Notes: generated by a model from the sequence alone, not told the origin. A DNA stretch of 64,000 nt from Humibacter ginsenosidimutans (GCF_007859675.1 NZ_CP042305.1:1426001-1490000); one strand, 5' to 3'. Counted from the stretch's first letter, positions 15,654-28,136 are shown. Made by a program: numbers and translations.

Positions 15654-17756
15654 CTACTGCGCCGCCACCTCCAGCAGAATGGCCCGTTCCGGGCGCAGCA
15701 ACGGCATCGCGAGTCCGATCGCCTCGAGCGCGCGACCGCTCATCGTGACCTGGCCGTCATCGAGCCAGGACGGCAGCGCGCGGCCGGCGAAGCCGTGCCG
15801 GTCGAGCGGAAGCGCGAGGGAGACCCGGTAGAGGGCATCGGGGTCGAGCCCTGGCACGCGCAGCTTGCCGGGCGCCTCGTCGGGCGAGGTCGCCAGTGTC
15901 ACGTAGGCGAACAAGGCGCGCGATCCGTCGGGCGCGACCACGCCGTACGCGCTGTCGGTGTCATCCGGCCGGTCGACACGCACGGACCGCCCGGTGTGGA
16001 TGAGCTCGCGGTTCGCCTTGTAGAACGCGATCACCCGGCGCAGCTCTTCGCGCTCGGCGTCGCTGAGCCCGCGCACGTCCCACTCCACGCCGAAGTGCCC
16101 GAACAGGGCAGTGATCGCACGGAACGACAGCGCGTGCGTACGACCCGTGGTGTGCGACGTGGCAGGGCCGACGTGCGCTCCGACGATCTCGGGCGGCAGC
16201 ACGAGGCCGGTCCAGCGCTGAATGGTCTGGCGTTCGAGCGCGTCGTTCGTGTCGGATGCCCACACCCGGTCGGTGCGCTCCAGGATTCCGAGGTCCACGC
16301 GCCCGCCGCCCGACGAGCAGCTCTCGATCTCGACGTCCGGATGCGCAGCGCGCAACGCGTCGAACAACCGATAGGCGGCGAGCGTCTGATCGTGCGTGGA
16401 CGATCGTCCGTCGTGTCCGAGCTCGGGCTGGTCGCGGTTCTGGTCCCACTTGAGGTACGCGATCGGGTATTCCGTGAGGAGCGCGTCGAGGCGGTCGTAG
16501 ATGTACTGCCAGGCATCCGGATTGACCAGGTCGAGCACCTGCTGGTGACGCCAGCGCAGCGGCACGCGATCGCCGGGACCCGAGATCCAGTCGGGATGCG
16601 TCCGGGCGAGCTCGGAGTCCTCGTTGATCATCTCGGGCTCGACCCACAGCCCGAACTGCATGCCGCGGGAGTTCACCGTCTCGATCAGCGGGGTGAGCCC
16701 CTGCGGCCACACGTCGGGGTCGACGAACCAGTCACCGAGACCGGCGTTGTCGCTGCGCCGGCCGAGGAACCAGCCGTCGTCGAGAACGAACCGCTCGACG
16801 CCGAGGTCGGCCGCGGCATCCGCGAGCTGACGCAGCACCTCGAGGTCGTGGTCGAAGTAGACCGCCTCCCAGGTGTTGAGCATCACGGGTCGCGGCGTCG
16901 AAGGATGCCCCGCCCTGGCCCGCACCCACTCGTGGAAGCGCTCGCTCACCCCGTCGAGTCCCGAGCCGGAGTATGCCGCGAACGCGCGAGGCGCGCGGTA
17001 CGACTCCCCCGGCTCCAGCACGAGTTCGCCGGAGTGCAGCAGCTCGCCGACGGCCAGCACCTTCTGCCCATCGCCCGCTCGCTCGACGCGGCTGGTGTGG
17101 TCGCCGCTCCAGCCCAGGTGCACCGCCCACACCTCGCCGGAACGCCAGCCGAAGCCGGGTGTGCCTGCAGCGATGACCAGCGTCGAATCGTGTCCGGTGC
17201 GGCCGTGTCTGCCGGTGCGCGTCCAGGTGCCCTGATCGATGCCCTTGCGCTGCGGATGCTTCTCGCGCGACCAGCGCCCGGTGAGGTCGAGCGCCTCCGT
17301 CGCCTGCGACGGGAGCGGCAGCGTGACATCGAGCGCGCCGACCCGGTACGCGGTCTCGCCCGTGTTCGTCAGCTCCTGGTCGACGAGCAGGAGCCCGCTC
17401 GGCTCGAGGGCGAGCGTGGCGCGCACCTGGATGCCCGCGTTCGCGTCCACCAGCGTCAGCTCGGCGCGCGCGTCGTCGGCGACGGCATCCTGCAGCACGA
17501 GCCGCAGCGAGTAGTCGCGTGATCCGCGATCGCCTGCCGTTCCCGGCGTGCCCCGCCAACCTCTGGCGGCCTGCGGCAGCAACGACACAGCAGCCGGCTC
17601 GTCCGACGCGGAGTGCGGCACGGACGGCTCGAGCGCGGCGAGGCCGGGAATCTGCTCGCCGAGGTCGGCGCCCCAGTGCACGATGCGAGCATCGCCGTCA
17701 CGCAGATCGAGCAGCAGGCTGACACCCGCACGACGGAGGTGGACGCGATCGATCAT
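15654..17756 (-). CDS. alpha-galactosidase, GH36
   Basis: The enzyme removes terminal alpha-galactosyl residues from melibiose- or raffinose-type sugars. The 700-residue protein has an N-terminal beta-sandwich, a TIM barrel and a C-terminal beta domain. The GH36 nucleophile is in YLKWDQNRD (D438) and the acid/base in WASDTND (D502); NTWEAVYFDHD, VLDDGWF, LWVEPEMIN and SCSSGGGRVD are further family signatures. There is no signal peptide, so it acts in the cytosol on imported oligosaccharide. Its ATG overlaps the DeoR stop by 4 nt (ATGA). It is the last gene of the importer-regulator unit. Confidence 0.96.
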   Translation of the reverse strand: MIDRVHLRRAGVSLLLDLRDGDARIVHWGADLGEQIPGLAALEPSVPHSASDEPAAVSLLPQAARGWRGTPGTAGDRGSRDYSLRLVLQDAVADDARAELTLVDANAGIQVRATLALEPSGLLLVDQELTNTGETAYRVGALDVTLPLPSQATEALDLTGRWSREKHPQRKGIDQGTWTRTGRHGRTGHDSTLVIAAGTPGFGWRSGEVWAVHLGWSGDHTSRVERAGDGQKVLAVGELLHSGELVLEPGESYRAPRAFAAYSGSGLDGVSERFHEWVRARAGHPSTPRPVMLNTWEAVYFDHDLEVLRQLADAAADLGVERFVLDDGWFLGRRSDNAGLGDWFVDPDVWPQGLTPLIETVNSRGMQFGLWVEPEMINEDSELARTHPDWISGPGDRVPLRWRHQQVLDLVNPDAWQYIYDRLDALLTEYPIAYLKWDQNRDQPELGHDGRSSTHDQTLAAYRLFDALRAAHPDVEIESCSSGGGRVDLGILERTDRVWASDTNDALERQTIQRWTGLVLPPEIVGAHVGPATSHTTGRTHALSFRAITALFGHFGVEWDVRGLSDAEREELRRVIAFYKANRELIHTGRSVRVDRPDDTDSAYGVVAPDGSRALFAYVTLATSPDEAPGKLRVPGLDPDALYRVSLALPLDRHGFAGRALPSWLDDGQVTMSGRALEAIGLAMPLLRPERAILLEVAAQ

Positions 17757-18550
17757 GGTTTGCCTTTCGATTCGACGATGCGCAGCTCGCCGGCCCGCGC
17801 CGACAGCACTTCTTGCGCGTGTTTGCTCAGCCCGTCGTCGCTGATGACGACGGCGGCCTCGTGCAGTTCCGCGATGGTCGACATGCCGACCGTGCCCCAC
17901 TTGGTGTGGTCGGCCAGCACCACCACCCGCCGCGCCGCGCCCACGAACGCGCGGTCGGTCTCCGCCTCGAGCAGGTTCGGCGTGGTGAAGCCCTCGTTCT
18001 CGTCCATGCCGTGCACACCGAGAAAGAGATAGTCGAGATGCAGCTGACGCAAAGCGGAGATGGCGATCGGGCCGACCAGGGCATCCGACGGGGTGCGCTC
18101 GCCCCCGGTGAGGATGACGTTGCCCTGGCCATTGCCCGCGCGCGGGAACAGCACGCTGGCCACCTGCACCGAGTTCGTGACGACGGTGCAGTCCAGCGGC
18201 GCGTTCGACAGCAGGGAGGCGAGTCGCCACGTCGTGGTGCCTGCGCTGATGCCGATCGCGCTGCCGGGGCGCACGAGGGATGCCGCCTCCCTGGCGATCG
18301 CGAGCTTCTCCTGCTCCTCGCGCACGATCTTGGACTCGAAGCCCGGCTCGTCAGTGCTGAGCCCGCCTCCCGGCAACGTCGCTCCGCCGTGCACCCGCTC
18401 GAGCAGTCCGCCCGTCACGAGCACGTCGATGTCGCGACGCACGGTCATCTCGCTCACCCCGAACTGCGAGGCGAGTTCGGTGACGCGAACGGTTCCGCGT
18501 TCTCGGGCACGGGTGACGATGGCGCTCTGACGCGCGGCTGCCAGCATCAT
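17753..18550 (-). CDS. DeoR/GlpR family transcriptional regulator
   Basis: A 265-residue sugar-responsive regulator. The N-terminal winged helix holds the DeoR signature (VTELASQFGVSEMTVRRDIDVLVTGG, residues about 22-48) and the C-terminal domain has the sugar-phosphate isomerase-like fold with SAGTTTWRLA, TNSVQVASVL, GPIAISALRQLHLDYLFLGVHGMD and VLADHTKWG. The effector is probably a phosphorylated sugar of galactose metabolism (inferred). The ATG at 18550 has AAGGGA upstream. Downstream it overlaps the alpha-galactosidase gene; upstream it follows the permease genes after 77 nt. Likely operators are in the 21854-22090 intergenic region. Confidence 0.93.
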   Translation of the reverse strand: MMLAAARQSAIVTRARERGTVRVTELASQFGVSEMTVRRDIDVLVTGGLLERVHGGATLPGGGLSTDEPGFESKIVREEQEKLAIAREAASLVRPGSAIGISAGTTTWRLASLLSNAPLDCTVVTNSVQVASVLFPRAGNGQGNVILTGGERTPSDALVGPIAISALRQLHLDYLFLGVHGMDENEGFTTPNLLEAETDRAFVGAARRVVVLADHTKWGTVGMSTIAELHEAAVVISDDGLSKHAQEVLSARAGELRIVESKGKP

Positions 18551-18592
18551 GCGATTATCCCTTGCTCGTCCATTCCGACCCCTGCGACTTCG

Positions 18593-18612
18593 CCCGTCCG
18601 GAGATGGACGGG
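18593..18612 (-). terminator. hairpin between permease and DeoR genes
   Basis: CCCGTCC-GGAGAT-GGACGGG forms a 7-bp stem with a 6-nt loop just downstream of the second permease gene. No T-run follows, so it may be a weak or actinobacterial-type terminator, or an mRNA-stability hairpin that lowers expression of the downstream regulator relative to the importer. Confidence 0.4.
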
Positions 18613-18627
18613 GTCTCTCGACGTTCC

Positions 18628-19554
18628 TCAGCCCTTCGTGGCCCCGAGCGCGAGACCGGCCACGAACTGACGCTGCAGCACGAGATAGACGATGAGCGTC
18701 GGCACGGCGGCGATCAACGCGGCGGCGGCGATCACGTTCTGATTGCTGACGAACTGCCCCTGGAGGTTGTTCAACGCCGACGTGATCGGGCGTTTCGAGC
18801 CCGTCGACATGAGAACCGTCGCCCAGAAGAAGTCGTTGTAGATCCAGATCGTGAGCAAGGTGCCCAGCGCGGCAAGAGCCGGCCGGCAGATCGGGAGCGT
18901 CACATTCCAGAACCGTCGCCACAGGCTGGCTCCGTCGACCAACGCGGCCTCGTAGAGCTCCCCTGGAATGGTCGTCATGTAGTTGCTGAGCACGAAGACG
19001 CAGAACCCGAGCTGGAAGGTCACGTTGATGACGATCAGGCCGAAGAGCGAGTCGTACATCAGGCCGCTCGACGAGAGCCAGTTCGGCAACGGGATGCTCA
19101 AGAAGATGCGGTACAGCGGGGTGATCAACGCCTGCTGGGGCAGCAGGTTGCCCGCGGTGAAGATGATCAGCAGCACGAGACGGCCGCGCATCTTCACCTG
19201 CGAGATGACGAATCCGACGGCGGATGCGAACAACAGCGTGATCAGCACGGCGGGGATCGTGATGATCGCCGAGTTGATGAGGTAGTGCCCGATCTCGCCC
19301 TGGGTCCACGCGTTCACGTAGTTCGCGAAGGTGAGACCGCCGATGGGCAGCGAGACGTACCCGTATTTCGCCGTGCTGCTGATCGGCCTGAAGGAGATGT
19401 ACAGCGCGAACAAGAGGGGCAGCACCCATGCGAACGCCATGATGATCATGAACGTGTGGGCTGCGATGCGGCCGGGCCGCACCCCTCCCGCTCGCCGCTT
19501 TCCGCCGCTCGTCGTGGCCGCAGTGGATGCCTGCGTACTGGAGATGGTCGTCAT
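18628..19554 (-). CDS. carbohydrate ABC transporter permease, MalG type
   Basis: Inner-membrane subunit of a CUT1 sugar importer, 308 residues with six predicted helices. A cytoplasmic Ser/Thr-rich head precedes the first helix (AAHTFMIIMAFAWVLPLLFAL); the EAA loop that docks on the ATPase is LYEAALVDGASLWRRFWNVTLP. The ATG at 19554 overlaps the stop of the MalF-type gene by 4 nt (ATGA). It works with the adjacent MalF-type permease and lipoprotein receptor. No ATPase gene is nearby, so a shared MsmK-like ATPase is likely. Confidence 0.95.
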   Translation of the reverse strand: MTTISSTQASTAATTSGGKRRAGGVRPGRIAAHTFMIIMAFAWVLPLLFALYISFRPISSTAKYGYVSLPIGGLTFANYVNAWTQGEIGHYLINSAIITIPAVLITLLFASAVGFVISQVKMRGRLVLLIIFTAGNLLPQQALITPLYRIFLSIPLPNWLSSSGLMYDSLFGLIVINVTFQLGFCVFVLSNYMTTIPGELYEAALVDGASLWRRFWNVTLPICRPALAALGTLLTIWIYNDFFWATVLMSTGSKRPITSALNNLQGQFVSNQNVIAAAALIAAVPTLIVYLVLQRQFVAGLALGATKG

Positions 19555-20516
19555 GCCTTTTCGTCTTTCCGGAAGGACTGAACGAGGAAGATGATGATCG
19601 GAACGAGCGCGATGACCAGCAAGACCGTGGCCAACGCCGATCCGTACCCGATGCGCGTCGTCTGGCCGATGATGTACTGCGTCACCAACATCGACAGCAG
19701 CTCGAGGCCGGGCAGCACCGTGCCGTGGCTCATGATGTAGATGATGTCGTAGGCCCGTAGCGACTCGATCACGGTGATCACGATGATCACGATGTTGATC
19801 GGCTTGAGCACCGGGAAGATGACCCGCCAGAAGGTCTGCCACGGATTGGCGCCGTCGATCTGCGCGGCTTCGCGCAGCGAGGCATCCACGCCCTTCAGCC
19901 CTGCCAAGTACAGGATCATGACGTAGCCGACCTGACGCCATGACGCCGCGACGAGCACGGCCCAGAGGTTCAGGTCGGGGTTGCCGATCCAGTTGATGGC
20001 ATCGGAGCCCGTTCGGCCCAGCAGCGTGTTGATCAGGCCGTAGTTCTGGGAGTACATCAGCTCCCAGATGATGCCGATCAGGGCGAGCGAGAGCATCACG
20101 GGCAGGAAGAACACGCTCTGGTAGATGCGGCTGCCCTTGAGGTTGCGATCGAGGATGACCGCGAACAGCATGCCGAGCGGGGTCGCGATCAGGCCGAACA
20201 CGAGCACCCAGATGATGTTGTGCAGCACGGCGGGCCAGAACTGCGGGTCGACCGTGAACGCGAACTTGTACTCCTGGGTTCCGACCCACGGCTGGATCGC
20301 ACCGACGCCGTTCCAGCTGGTGAAGGACAGCACGACACTCGTCACCGCCGGGAACCAGACGAACGCCAGGTCGGCGAGCAGCGGTATGCCCAGCAGCACG
20401 ATGAGCAGGACGCGATCCCGCTTCGTCAGCCGCAGCGCCCTGCGGCGCCGACGAGGAGTCGGCGCCGCAGAAGCGGCATCGGGCCCGAGTGCCGCCTGCT
20501 TCTCGGTTTCAGTCAT
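19551..20516 (-). CDS. carbohydrate ABC transporter permease, MalF type
   Basis: Partner permease of the same CUT1 importer, 321 residues. A basic N-terminal stretch (TPRRRRRALRLTKRDR) precedes the first helix (LLIVLLGIPLLADLAFVWF), and the EAA loop is LREAAQIDGANPWQTFWRVIFP. Its ATG shares one base with the stop of the receptor gene (TGATG), so the importer genes are tightly coupled. Confidence 0.95.
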   Translation of the reverse strand: MTETEKQAALGPDAASAAPTPRRRRRALRLTKRDRVLLIVLLGIPLLADLAFVWFPAVTSVVLSFTSWNGVGAIQPWVGTQEYKFAFTVDPQFWPAVLHNIIWVLVFGLIATPLGMLFAVILDRNLKGSRIYQSVFFLPVMLSLALIGIIWELMYSQNYGLINTLLGRTGSDAINWIGNPDLNLWAVLVAASWRQVGYVMILYLAGLKGVDASLREAAQIDGANPWQTFWRVIFPVLKPINIVIIVITVIESLRAYDIIYIMSHGTVLPGLELLSMLVTQYIIGQTTRIGYGSALATVLLVIALVPIIIFLVQSFRKDEKA

Positions 20517-21853
20517 CAGTGCTGAGCGGTGAAGACGGTCTTCGCCTGCGCCTCAAGGCTGGACTGGATCGACTTGATCGTGGCCGGCGTGGGGCTGTTG
20601 ATGAACTTGTCCACCGCTGCGGCGACCGTGTTGTCGGCGAATCCGGGGTCGCTGTCGCGGTCGAGGAACTGCGCGACGTTCTTGCAGGCCTTGATGACCT
20701 CGACCGACTTCTTCTGGATCGCGTTGTACGACGGAACATCCGCGTCATTGGCGAGGGCGACGTCCCACTTGTCGTTCTTCAGGTAGGCGGCTTCGGCCTG
20801 TCCGGTGCCGATGTACTCCAAGACCTTCTTCGCCGGGTCGACGTTCTTCGCCTTCTTCGCGAGGCAGAAACCGTCTGCGGGAGCATCCATGTAGTCCTGG
20901 CCCCACGTCGGGTCGATCTCCGGATACACGAAGAAGTCGAGGTCGTCCAGATCCGCGTTGTCGGTGACGTACTGCGCGGCGACCTGGTTGGTGCCCTGGA
21001 ACATCATCCCGGCCTTCTTGGCCTCGAGCGTCTTGACCGCGTCCTGCCAGATGCGACCGGTGGCGCCGGGCTGCACGTAGGGCATCAGCTCGGCCCACTT
21101 GTTGAACACGTCGGTGACCTTCGAGTCGGTCCACGGCACCTTGTGCTGCATCAGCTTCATGTGGTACTCGAAGCCGTTCAGGCGCAGGTTGATGATGTCG
21201 AACGTTCCGAGTGCAGGCCAACCGTCCTGCTGACCGAACGCGAACGGGATGAGCCCGTCGCTCTGCATCTTCTTGCAGAGCGTGATCATCTGATCCCAGG
21301 TGGTCGGGATCTCGTAGCCCTTCTCCTGGAACGTGCTCTTGTTGTAGAACACGACCCACGGGTAGTTGTAGATCGGCACGATGTAGTAGTGGCCGTCGGT
21401 CCCCTTCGAGAGCGCCTTGGCCGAGTCCGGGAAGTTCTTGCCGATCTTGTCCCAGACGTCGTCGATCGGCTCGATCAGGCCCTGGTCGGCGAACACCTGC
21501 ATGCGGTAGCCGGCGAACCACGTGAACAGGTCGTTCGGCGTGCCCTGCAGGTACGACGTGATGTTGTTCTGGAAGGTGTTGTGATCGACGGTGTTCACGT
21601 CGATCTTCACGCCCGTCGACTTCGTCGCGGCCTTGGTCAGGTCTCCGAACGCCGACTTGGGCGCCGGATCGGAGTAGTTCGATCCGAACGTGATGCTGCC
21701 GGGACCGGACGAGCCGCCGCTGCTCCCACCGCTGGAGCAGCCGGCAAGGAGGGGAACGGCGGCGAAACTCAGGGCAGCAGCCCCGCCGAACTTGAGAACA
21801 TCTCGTCGGCTGACACCGGAGACCGGGGCACCGAAATTGCTCTGACCGCGCAT
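20516..21853 (-). CDS. sugar ABC transporter substrate-binding lipoprotein, Tat-exported
   Basis: Receptor of the galactoside importer, 445 residues, of the extracellular solute-binding protein 1 fold. Residues 12-20 carry a twin-arginine motif (SRRDVLKF), followed by a hydrophobic segment and a lipobox LAGC, then a Ser/Gly linker: it should be folded in the cytoplasm, exported by Tat and lipid-anchored. The mature part has typical phrases (FYNKSTFQEKGYEIPTTWDQ, PADGFCLAKKAKN). AAGGAG lies 5 nt before the ATG at 21853. Promoter-proximal gene of the operon and divergent to the beta-galactosidase. Confidence 0.95.
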   Translation of the reverse strand: MRGQSNFGAPVSGVSRRDVLKFGGAAALSFAAVPLLAGCSSGGSSGGSSGPGSITFGSNYSDPAPKSAFGDLTKAATKSTGVKIDVNTVDHNTFQNNITSYLQGTPNDLFTWFAGYRMQVFADQGLIEPIDDVWDKIGKNFPDSAKALSKGTDGHYYIVPIYNYPWVVFYNKSTFQEKGYEIPTTWDQMITLCKKMQSDGLIPFAFGQQDGWPALGTFDIINLRLNGFEYHMKLMQHKVPWTDSKVTDVFNKWAELMPYVQPGATGRIWQDAVKTLEAKKAGMMFQGTNQVAAQYVTDNADLDDLDFFVYPEIDPTWGQDYMDAPADGFCLAKKAKNVDPAKKVLEYIGTGQAEAAYLKNDKWDVALANDADVPSYNAIQKKSVEVIKACKNVAQFLDRDSDPGFADNTVAAAVDKFINSPTPATIKSIQSSLEAQAKTVFTAQH

Positions 21854-25240
<3,387 letters not shown>

Positions 25241-25352
25241 GACCGTGCGCCCGCTCCGCCGCTCAACGACCCGGCGAGCCGGTGGAGGGTCGTCGGTGCG
25301 GGAGGCGCCGACTCGTAGCCTGGAGGCATCGAGGCGGATGCGAGGGGGCACC

Positions 25353-25571
25353 ATGACGAGACGGTACGAGGTGGGCGACCACGTGCGGTGGAACTCCGAG
25401 GCCGGCTGGGTCTCCGGGCACGTCGTCGCCGTGCACACGGCGGACTTCGACTACAAGGGCCACACCCACCGTGCCTCGCCCGACGATCCGCAGTACGAGA
25501 TCGCCAGCGACAAGACGGATCACATCGCGGCGCACAAAGGCAGTGCGCTGCATCCGTTCGACGAGTCGTGA
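25353..25571 (+). CDS. DUF2945 (hypervirulence-associated TUDOR-like) protein
   Basis: A 72-residue protein with the short SH3/Tudor-like pattern YEVGDHVRWNSEAGWVSGHV and a conserved ending HRASPDDPQYEIASDKTDH-IAAHKGSAL typical of the DUF2945 family. Molecular role unknown. GAGGGGG lies 4 nt before the ATG. The stop overlaps the GTG start of the DUF488 gene (GTGA), which points to a two-gene unit. Confidence 0.85.
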   Translation: MTRRYEVGDHVRWNSEAGWVSGHVVAVHTADFDYKGHTHRASPDDPQYEIASDKTDHIAAHKGSALHPFDES

Positions 25572-26101
25572 CCACGCTGTTCACGATCGGCCACTCCGAT
25601 CACCCGCTCGAGGAGTTCCTCGGCATTCTCACGTCGGTCGGCATCGAGGCGATCGTCGATGTGCGCAAACTGCCCGGGTCGCGCGCGCAGCCGCAGTTCG
25701 ACGAAGACGTGCTCTCAGCCGCGTCGGCACGGGCGGGAATCGAGTACCGGCACGAGGCATCCCTCGGTGGCCTGCGACCTGTGTCGAAGACCGTGCCGCC
25801 CGAGGAGAACGGCTACTGGCGCAACCGCAGCTTTCACAACTACGCCGACTACGCGCTGTCCGCGGAGTTCGCGGATGCCCTCGGCCGGCTCCGCGACGAG
25901 GGCCACGATCGCCGCATCGCGGTGATGTGCGCGGAGGCCGTGTGGTGGCGCTGCCACCGGCGCATCATCGCCGACCACCTGCTGGCATCCGGTGAGGCCG
26001 TCGACCACGTCATGGGCGATGCGCGTCTGCAGCACGCCGTGCTGAATCCCGGCGCGGTCGTCGGCGCGGACGGCGCCCTCACCTACCCGCAGCCGGTGTA
26101 G
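25568..26101 (+). CDS. DUF488 family protein
   Basis: A 177-residue DUF488 protein: the N-terminal TIGHSDHPLEEFLGIL and IVDVRKLPGSR, the middle GYWRNRSFHNYADYA, and the cysteine motif VMCAEAVWWRCHRRIIADHL are the family signatures. The conserved cysteine pair suggests redox or nucleotide chemistry, but no activity is established. The GTG start overlaps the DUF2945 stop. The 3' end overlaps the convergent MFS gene by 23 nt. Confidence 0.9.
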   Translation: MTTLFTIGHSDHPLEEFLGILTSVGIEAIVDVRKLPGSRAQPQFDEDVLSAASARAGIEYRHEASLGGLRPVSKTVPPEENGYWRNRSFHNYADYALSAEFADALGRLRDEGHDRRIAVMCAEAVWWRCHRRIIADHLLASGEAVDHVMGDARLQHAVLNPGAVVGADGALTYPQPV

Positions 26102-27539
26102 GGACCGGATGCGCCGCGCGCGTGCGCGGCAGGAAAAGCGAGCCGAGCGCTGCGACGGCGGCGATGACCGTGACGATCACGGCGACCTCGTGCAGCGCGG
26201 GCACCGGACCCGCTGTCTGGCTCGTCGAGGTGAACACGCCGGCGATGAGCCCGATGCCGAGCGAACCGCCGATGCGCTGCACGACGTTGAACGCGGTGTT
26301 GGCGTCCGCCTGCTCCTCGAGCGTGAGGCGTCGGTTCACCACGGTGAGCAGCGGTGTCACGACGAGACCGATCGCGGCAGAGCGTGCGGCGAGGATGAGC
26401 GAGGTGGCCCACAGCGACGTGTGCGCGTCGACGGCGAGCAGACCGAGGCTGGCCGCCACCAGCACGACGAAGCCGCCGAGCACCACGAGACGCACCCCGA
26501 AACGGTCGGCGAGCTTCTGGCCGAACACGGCGCCGAGGCCGGTGAGGATGCCCTGCGGCAGCATCGCGAGCCCGGTCGCCAGCGCGCTGTGCCCCTGCAC
26601 CGCCTGCAGGAAGACGGGCAGCAGAAAGATGATCGACCACGCGGCGACGGATGCCGCGGCGCACAGCACGAACGAGAGCGCGGCATCCCGGTCGCGGAGG
26701 ATGCGCAGGTCGAGTGCTGGATGCGGAGTGCGGATCGAGCGCAGAACGTATCCGGCGAGCAGCAGCGCGCCGATCGCGATCGGCAGCCACGATTCGGGGT
26801 GCGCCCATCCCGCGCTCTCGCCGCGGTCGAGCCCGAACAGCACGCCGAACAGGCCGGGCGCGAGCAGCGCGATCCCGACAAGGTCGAACCGGGCGCCGCG
26901 ATCGCCCTGCGGAGCGAGTCGGCGCGGCACCGCCCTCATCGTGAGGGCGGCGACGATGCCGAGTGGGATGTTGATGAAGAAGATGGACCGCCAGCCGAAC
27001 ACGCCGATCAGCAGACCGCCCAGGCTCGGGCCGAGTGCTGGACCGAGGAACAGCAGCATGCCGGCGAGCGGCGAGACGTCGCGGGACGCCCCGCCCGACC
27101 CCATCAGCATGCCCATCGCCAGCGGCACCAGGGTGGCCCCCGCCAGTCCTTGCAGCACGCGGGCCGCGATGAGCAGGTCGATGGTGGGAGCGAGGCCGCA
27201 CAGCAGCGAGGCCGCCGTGAACGCGATGACGCCGGTCGCGTAGACGCGGATCGTGCCGTAGCGGCGGGCGAGGTTCGACGTGAGCGCGAGGCCTGTGCCG
27301 AGCGCGAGGAGGTAGCCGCTCGAGACCCATTGCACGATCGTGAGCGTTGCGTTCATCTCGCTCGCGATCGGAGCGACGGCCACATTCACGATGCTCGAGT
27401 CGAGCATCGACAGCAGTGGGCCGGCGAGCAGCGCGTACTGGGCGAGCGGACTCAATCGTGGGGCTGTCGTCGCTCCGGCGGTTTCGGCGCCCTCGGCGAC
27501 GGGACGTTGCCCCGTTTCGGGCCGACGCCTGCGCGTCAT
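26079..27539 (-). CDS. MFS drug efflux transporter, DHA2 (14-helix) family
   Basis: A 486-residue, 14-helix drug:H+ antiporter. Helix 1 has the DHA2 motif LLSMLDSSIVNVAVAPI, followed by WVSSGYLLALG, GRRYG-like ARRYGTIRV, LQGLAGATLVPLAMGMLMG (motif C region) and the long second half. The ATG at 27539 overlaps the end of the PadR reading frame by 4 nt (ATGA), so transporter and regulator form one operon. The regulator is frameshifted, which could leave the pump derepressed. Substrate unknown. Confidence 0.93.
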   Translation of the reverse strand: MTRRRRPETGQRPVAEGAETAGATTAPRLSPLAQYALLAGPLLSMLDSSIVNVAVAPIASEMNATLTIVQWVSSGYLLALGTGLALTSNLARRYGTIRVYATGVIAFTAASLLCGLAPTIDLLIAARVLQGLAGATLVPLAMGMLMGSGGASRDVSPLAGMLLFLGPALGPSLGGLLIGVFGWRSIFFINIPLGIVAALTMRAVPRRLAPQGDRGARFDLVGIALLAPGLFGVLFGLDRGESAGWAHPESWLPIAIGALLLAGYVLRSIRTPHPALDLRILRDRDAALSFVLCAAASVAAWSIIFLLPVFLQAVQGHSALATGLAMLPQGILTGLGAVFGQKLADRFGVRLVVLGGFVVLVAASLGLLAVDAHTSLWATSLILAARSAAIGLVVTPLLTVVNRRLTLEEQADANTAFNVVQRIGGSLGIGLIAGVFTSTSQTAGPVPALHEVAVIVTVIAAVAALGSLFLPRTRAAHPVPTPAAGR

Positions 27540-28049
27540 GATCCGGCGGCCTTCACGCGCAGGGCCTGCAGCCACTCGAGCTCGGCGTCCGTGCGTTCGC
27601 GCAGGCGGAGCACGACGGCCGCGCTCCAGAACTCCCCGCCGGTGCGGTCGACGAGCGACCCGAGCCTGTCTGCCATGGTCGTCAGGGCGGCGGAGCGGGC
27701 ATCCAGGATGTCGACGCGCTCGCTCGGCTCGAGAAACTCGAACTGGCCGAGCCGGGTGAGGAACTCGAGGTCGTCGCCCGCCAGCGCCGCCGGAAGCTCC
27801 GCGATCAGGTCGTGAAGGAGCTCACGGCCGACGTCCGGTCAGCTCATAGATGTGCCGGGGCGGCCTCGACTCCTGCTGCTCGACGGTCATGCTCACGGCA
27901 CCCGCCTCGACGAACCGCTTCAGCGCCGGATACAGCGAGTTGTTGTTGATGACGATGCCGGTCGTCTGCTCGATGCGCTTGCGCAGCTCGTATCCGTGGG
28001 CGGCCCGGCGCGAGAGGTGTCGAAGGATGAGAATGTCCGTATAGGCCAT
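27536..28049 (-). pseudogene. PadR family regulator, one-base frameshift
   Basis: The first 75 codons (MAYTDILILRHLSRRAAHG to IYELTGRRP, then stop at 27822) encode the winged helix of a PadR repressor. Downstream, a second frame continues without a gap as RELLHDLIAELPAALAGDD to LQALRVKAAGS, the normal PadR C-terminal dimerisation helix, and ends in an ATGA overlap with the MFS start. Removing one base from CCGG at 27835-27838 gives IYELTDVGRELLHDL, the usual family wording, and the total length (514 nt) is a codon multiple plus one. Either a real mutation or a sequencing error. PadR proteins repress a neighbouring efflux pump or enzyme gene; the palindrome at 28051-28069 is the likely operator. 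Confidence 0.85.
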
Positions 28050-28050
28050 A

Positions 28051-28069
28051 ATAGGTTAACGTAACCTAT
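28051..28069. promoter_or_regulatory. candidate PadR operator
   Basis: ATAGGTTA-ACG-TAACCTAT is a perfect 19-bp inverted repeat touching the PadR start codon (28049). It lies between the divergent padR-MFS and GNAT genes, so occupancy would block both directions. Reading towards padR, TAACCT/TATTAT immediately precedes the ATG and may be the -10 of a leaderless transcript. Towards GNAT, TAGAAT at 28087-28092 is a good -10. Confidence 0.7.
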
Positions 28070-28101
28070 CTCGGACGAGAGTGCGATAGAATGTGACCCA
28101 C

Positions 28102-28130
28102 AAGCCTCTGCCGCATCCCGGTGGAGGCTT
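28102..28130 (+). other. hairpin in the 5' leader of the GNAT gene
   Basis: AAGCCTC and GAGGCTT form a perfect 7-bp stem separated by 15 nt, followed by TTCGCG, 6 nt before the GNAT ATG (28137). It lies downstream of the TAGAAT box at 28087, hence within the mRNA leader, where it would cover the ribosome site region (GGTGGAGG). It may attenuate translation or transcription. Confidence 0.5.
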
Positions 28131-28136
28131 TCGCGT

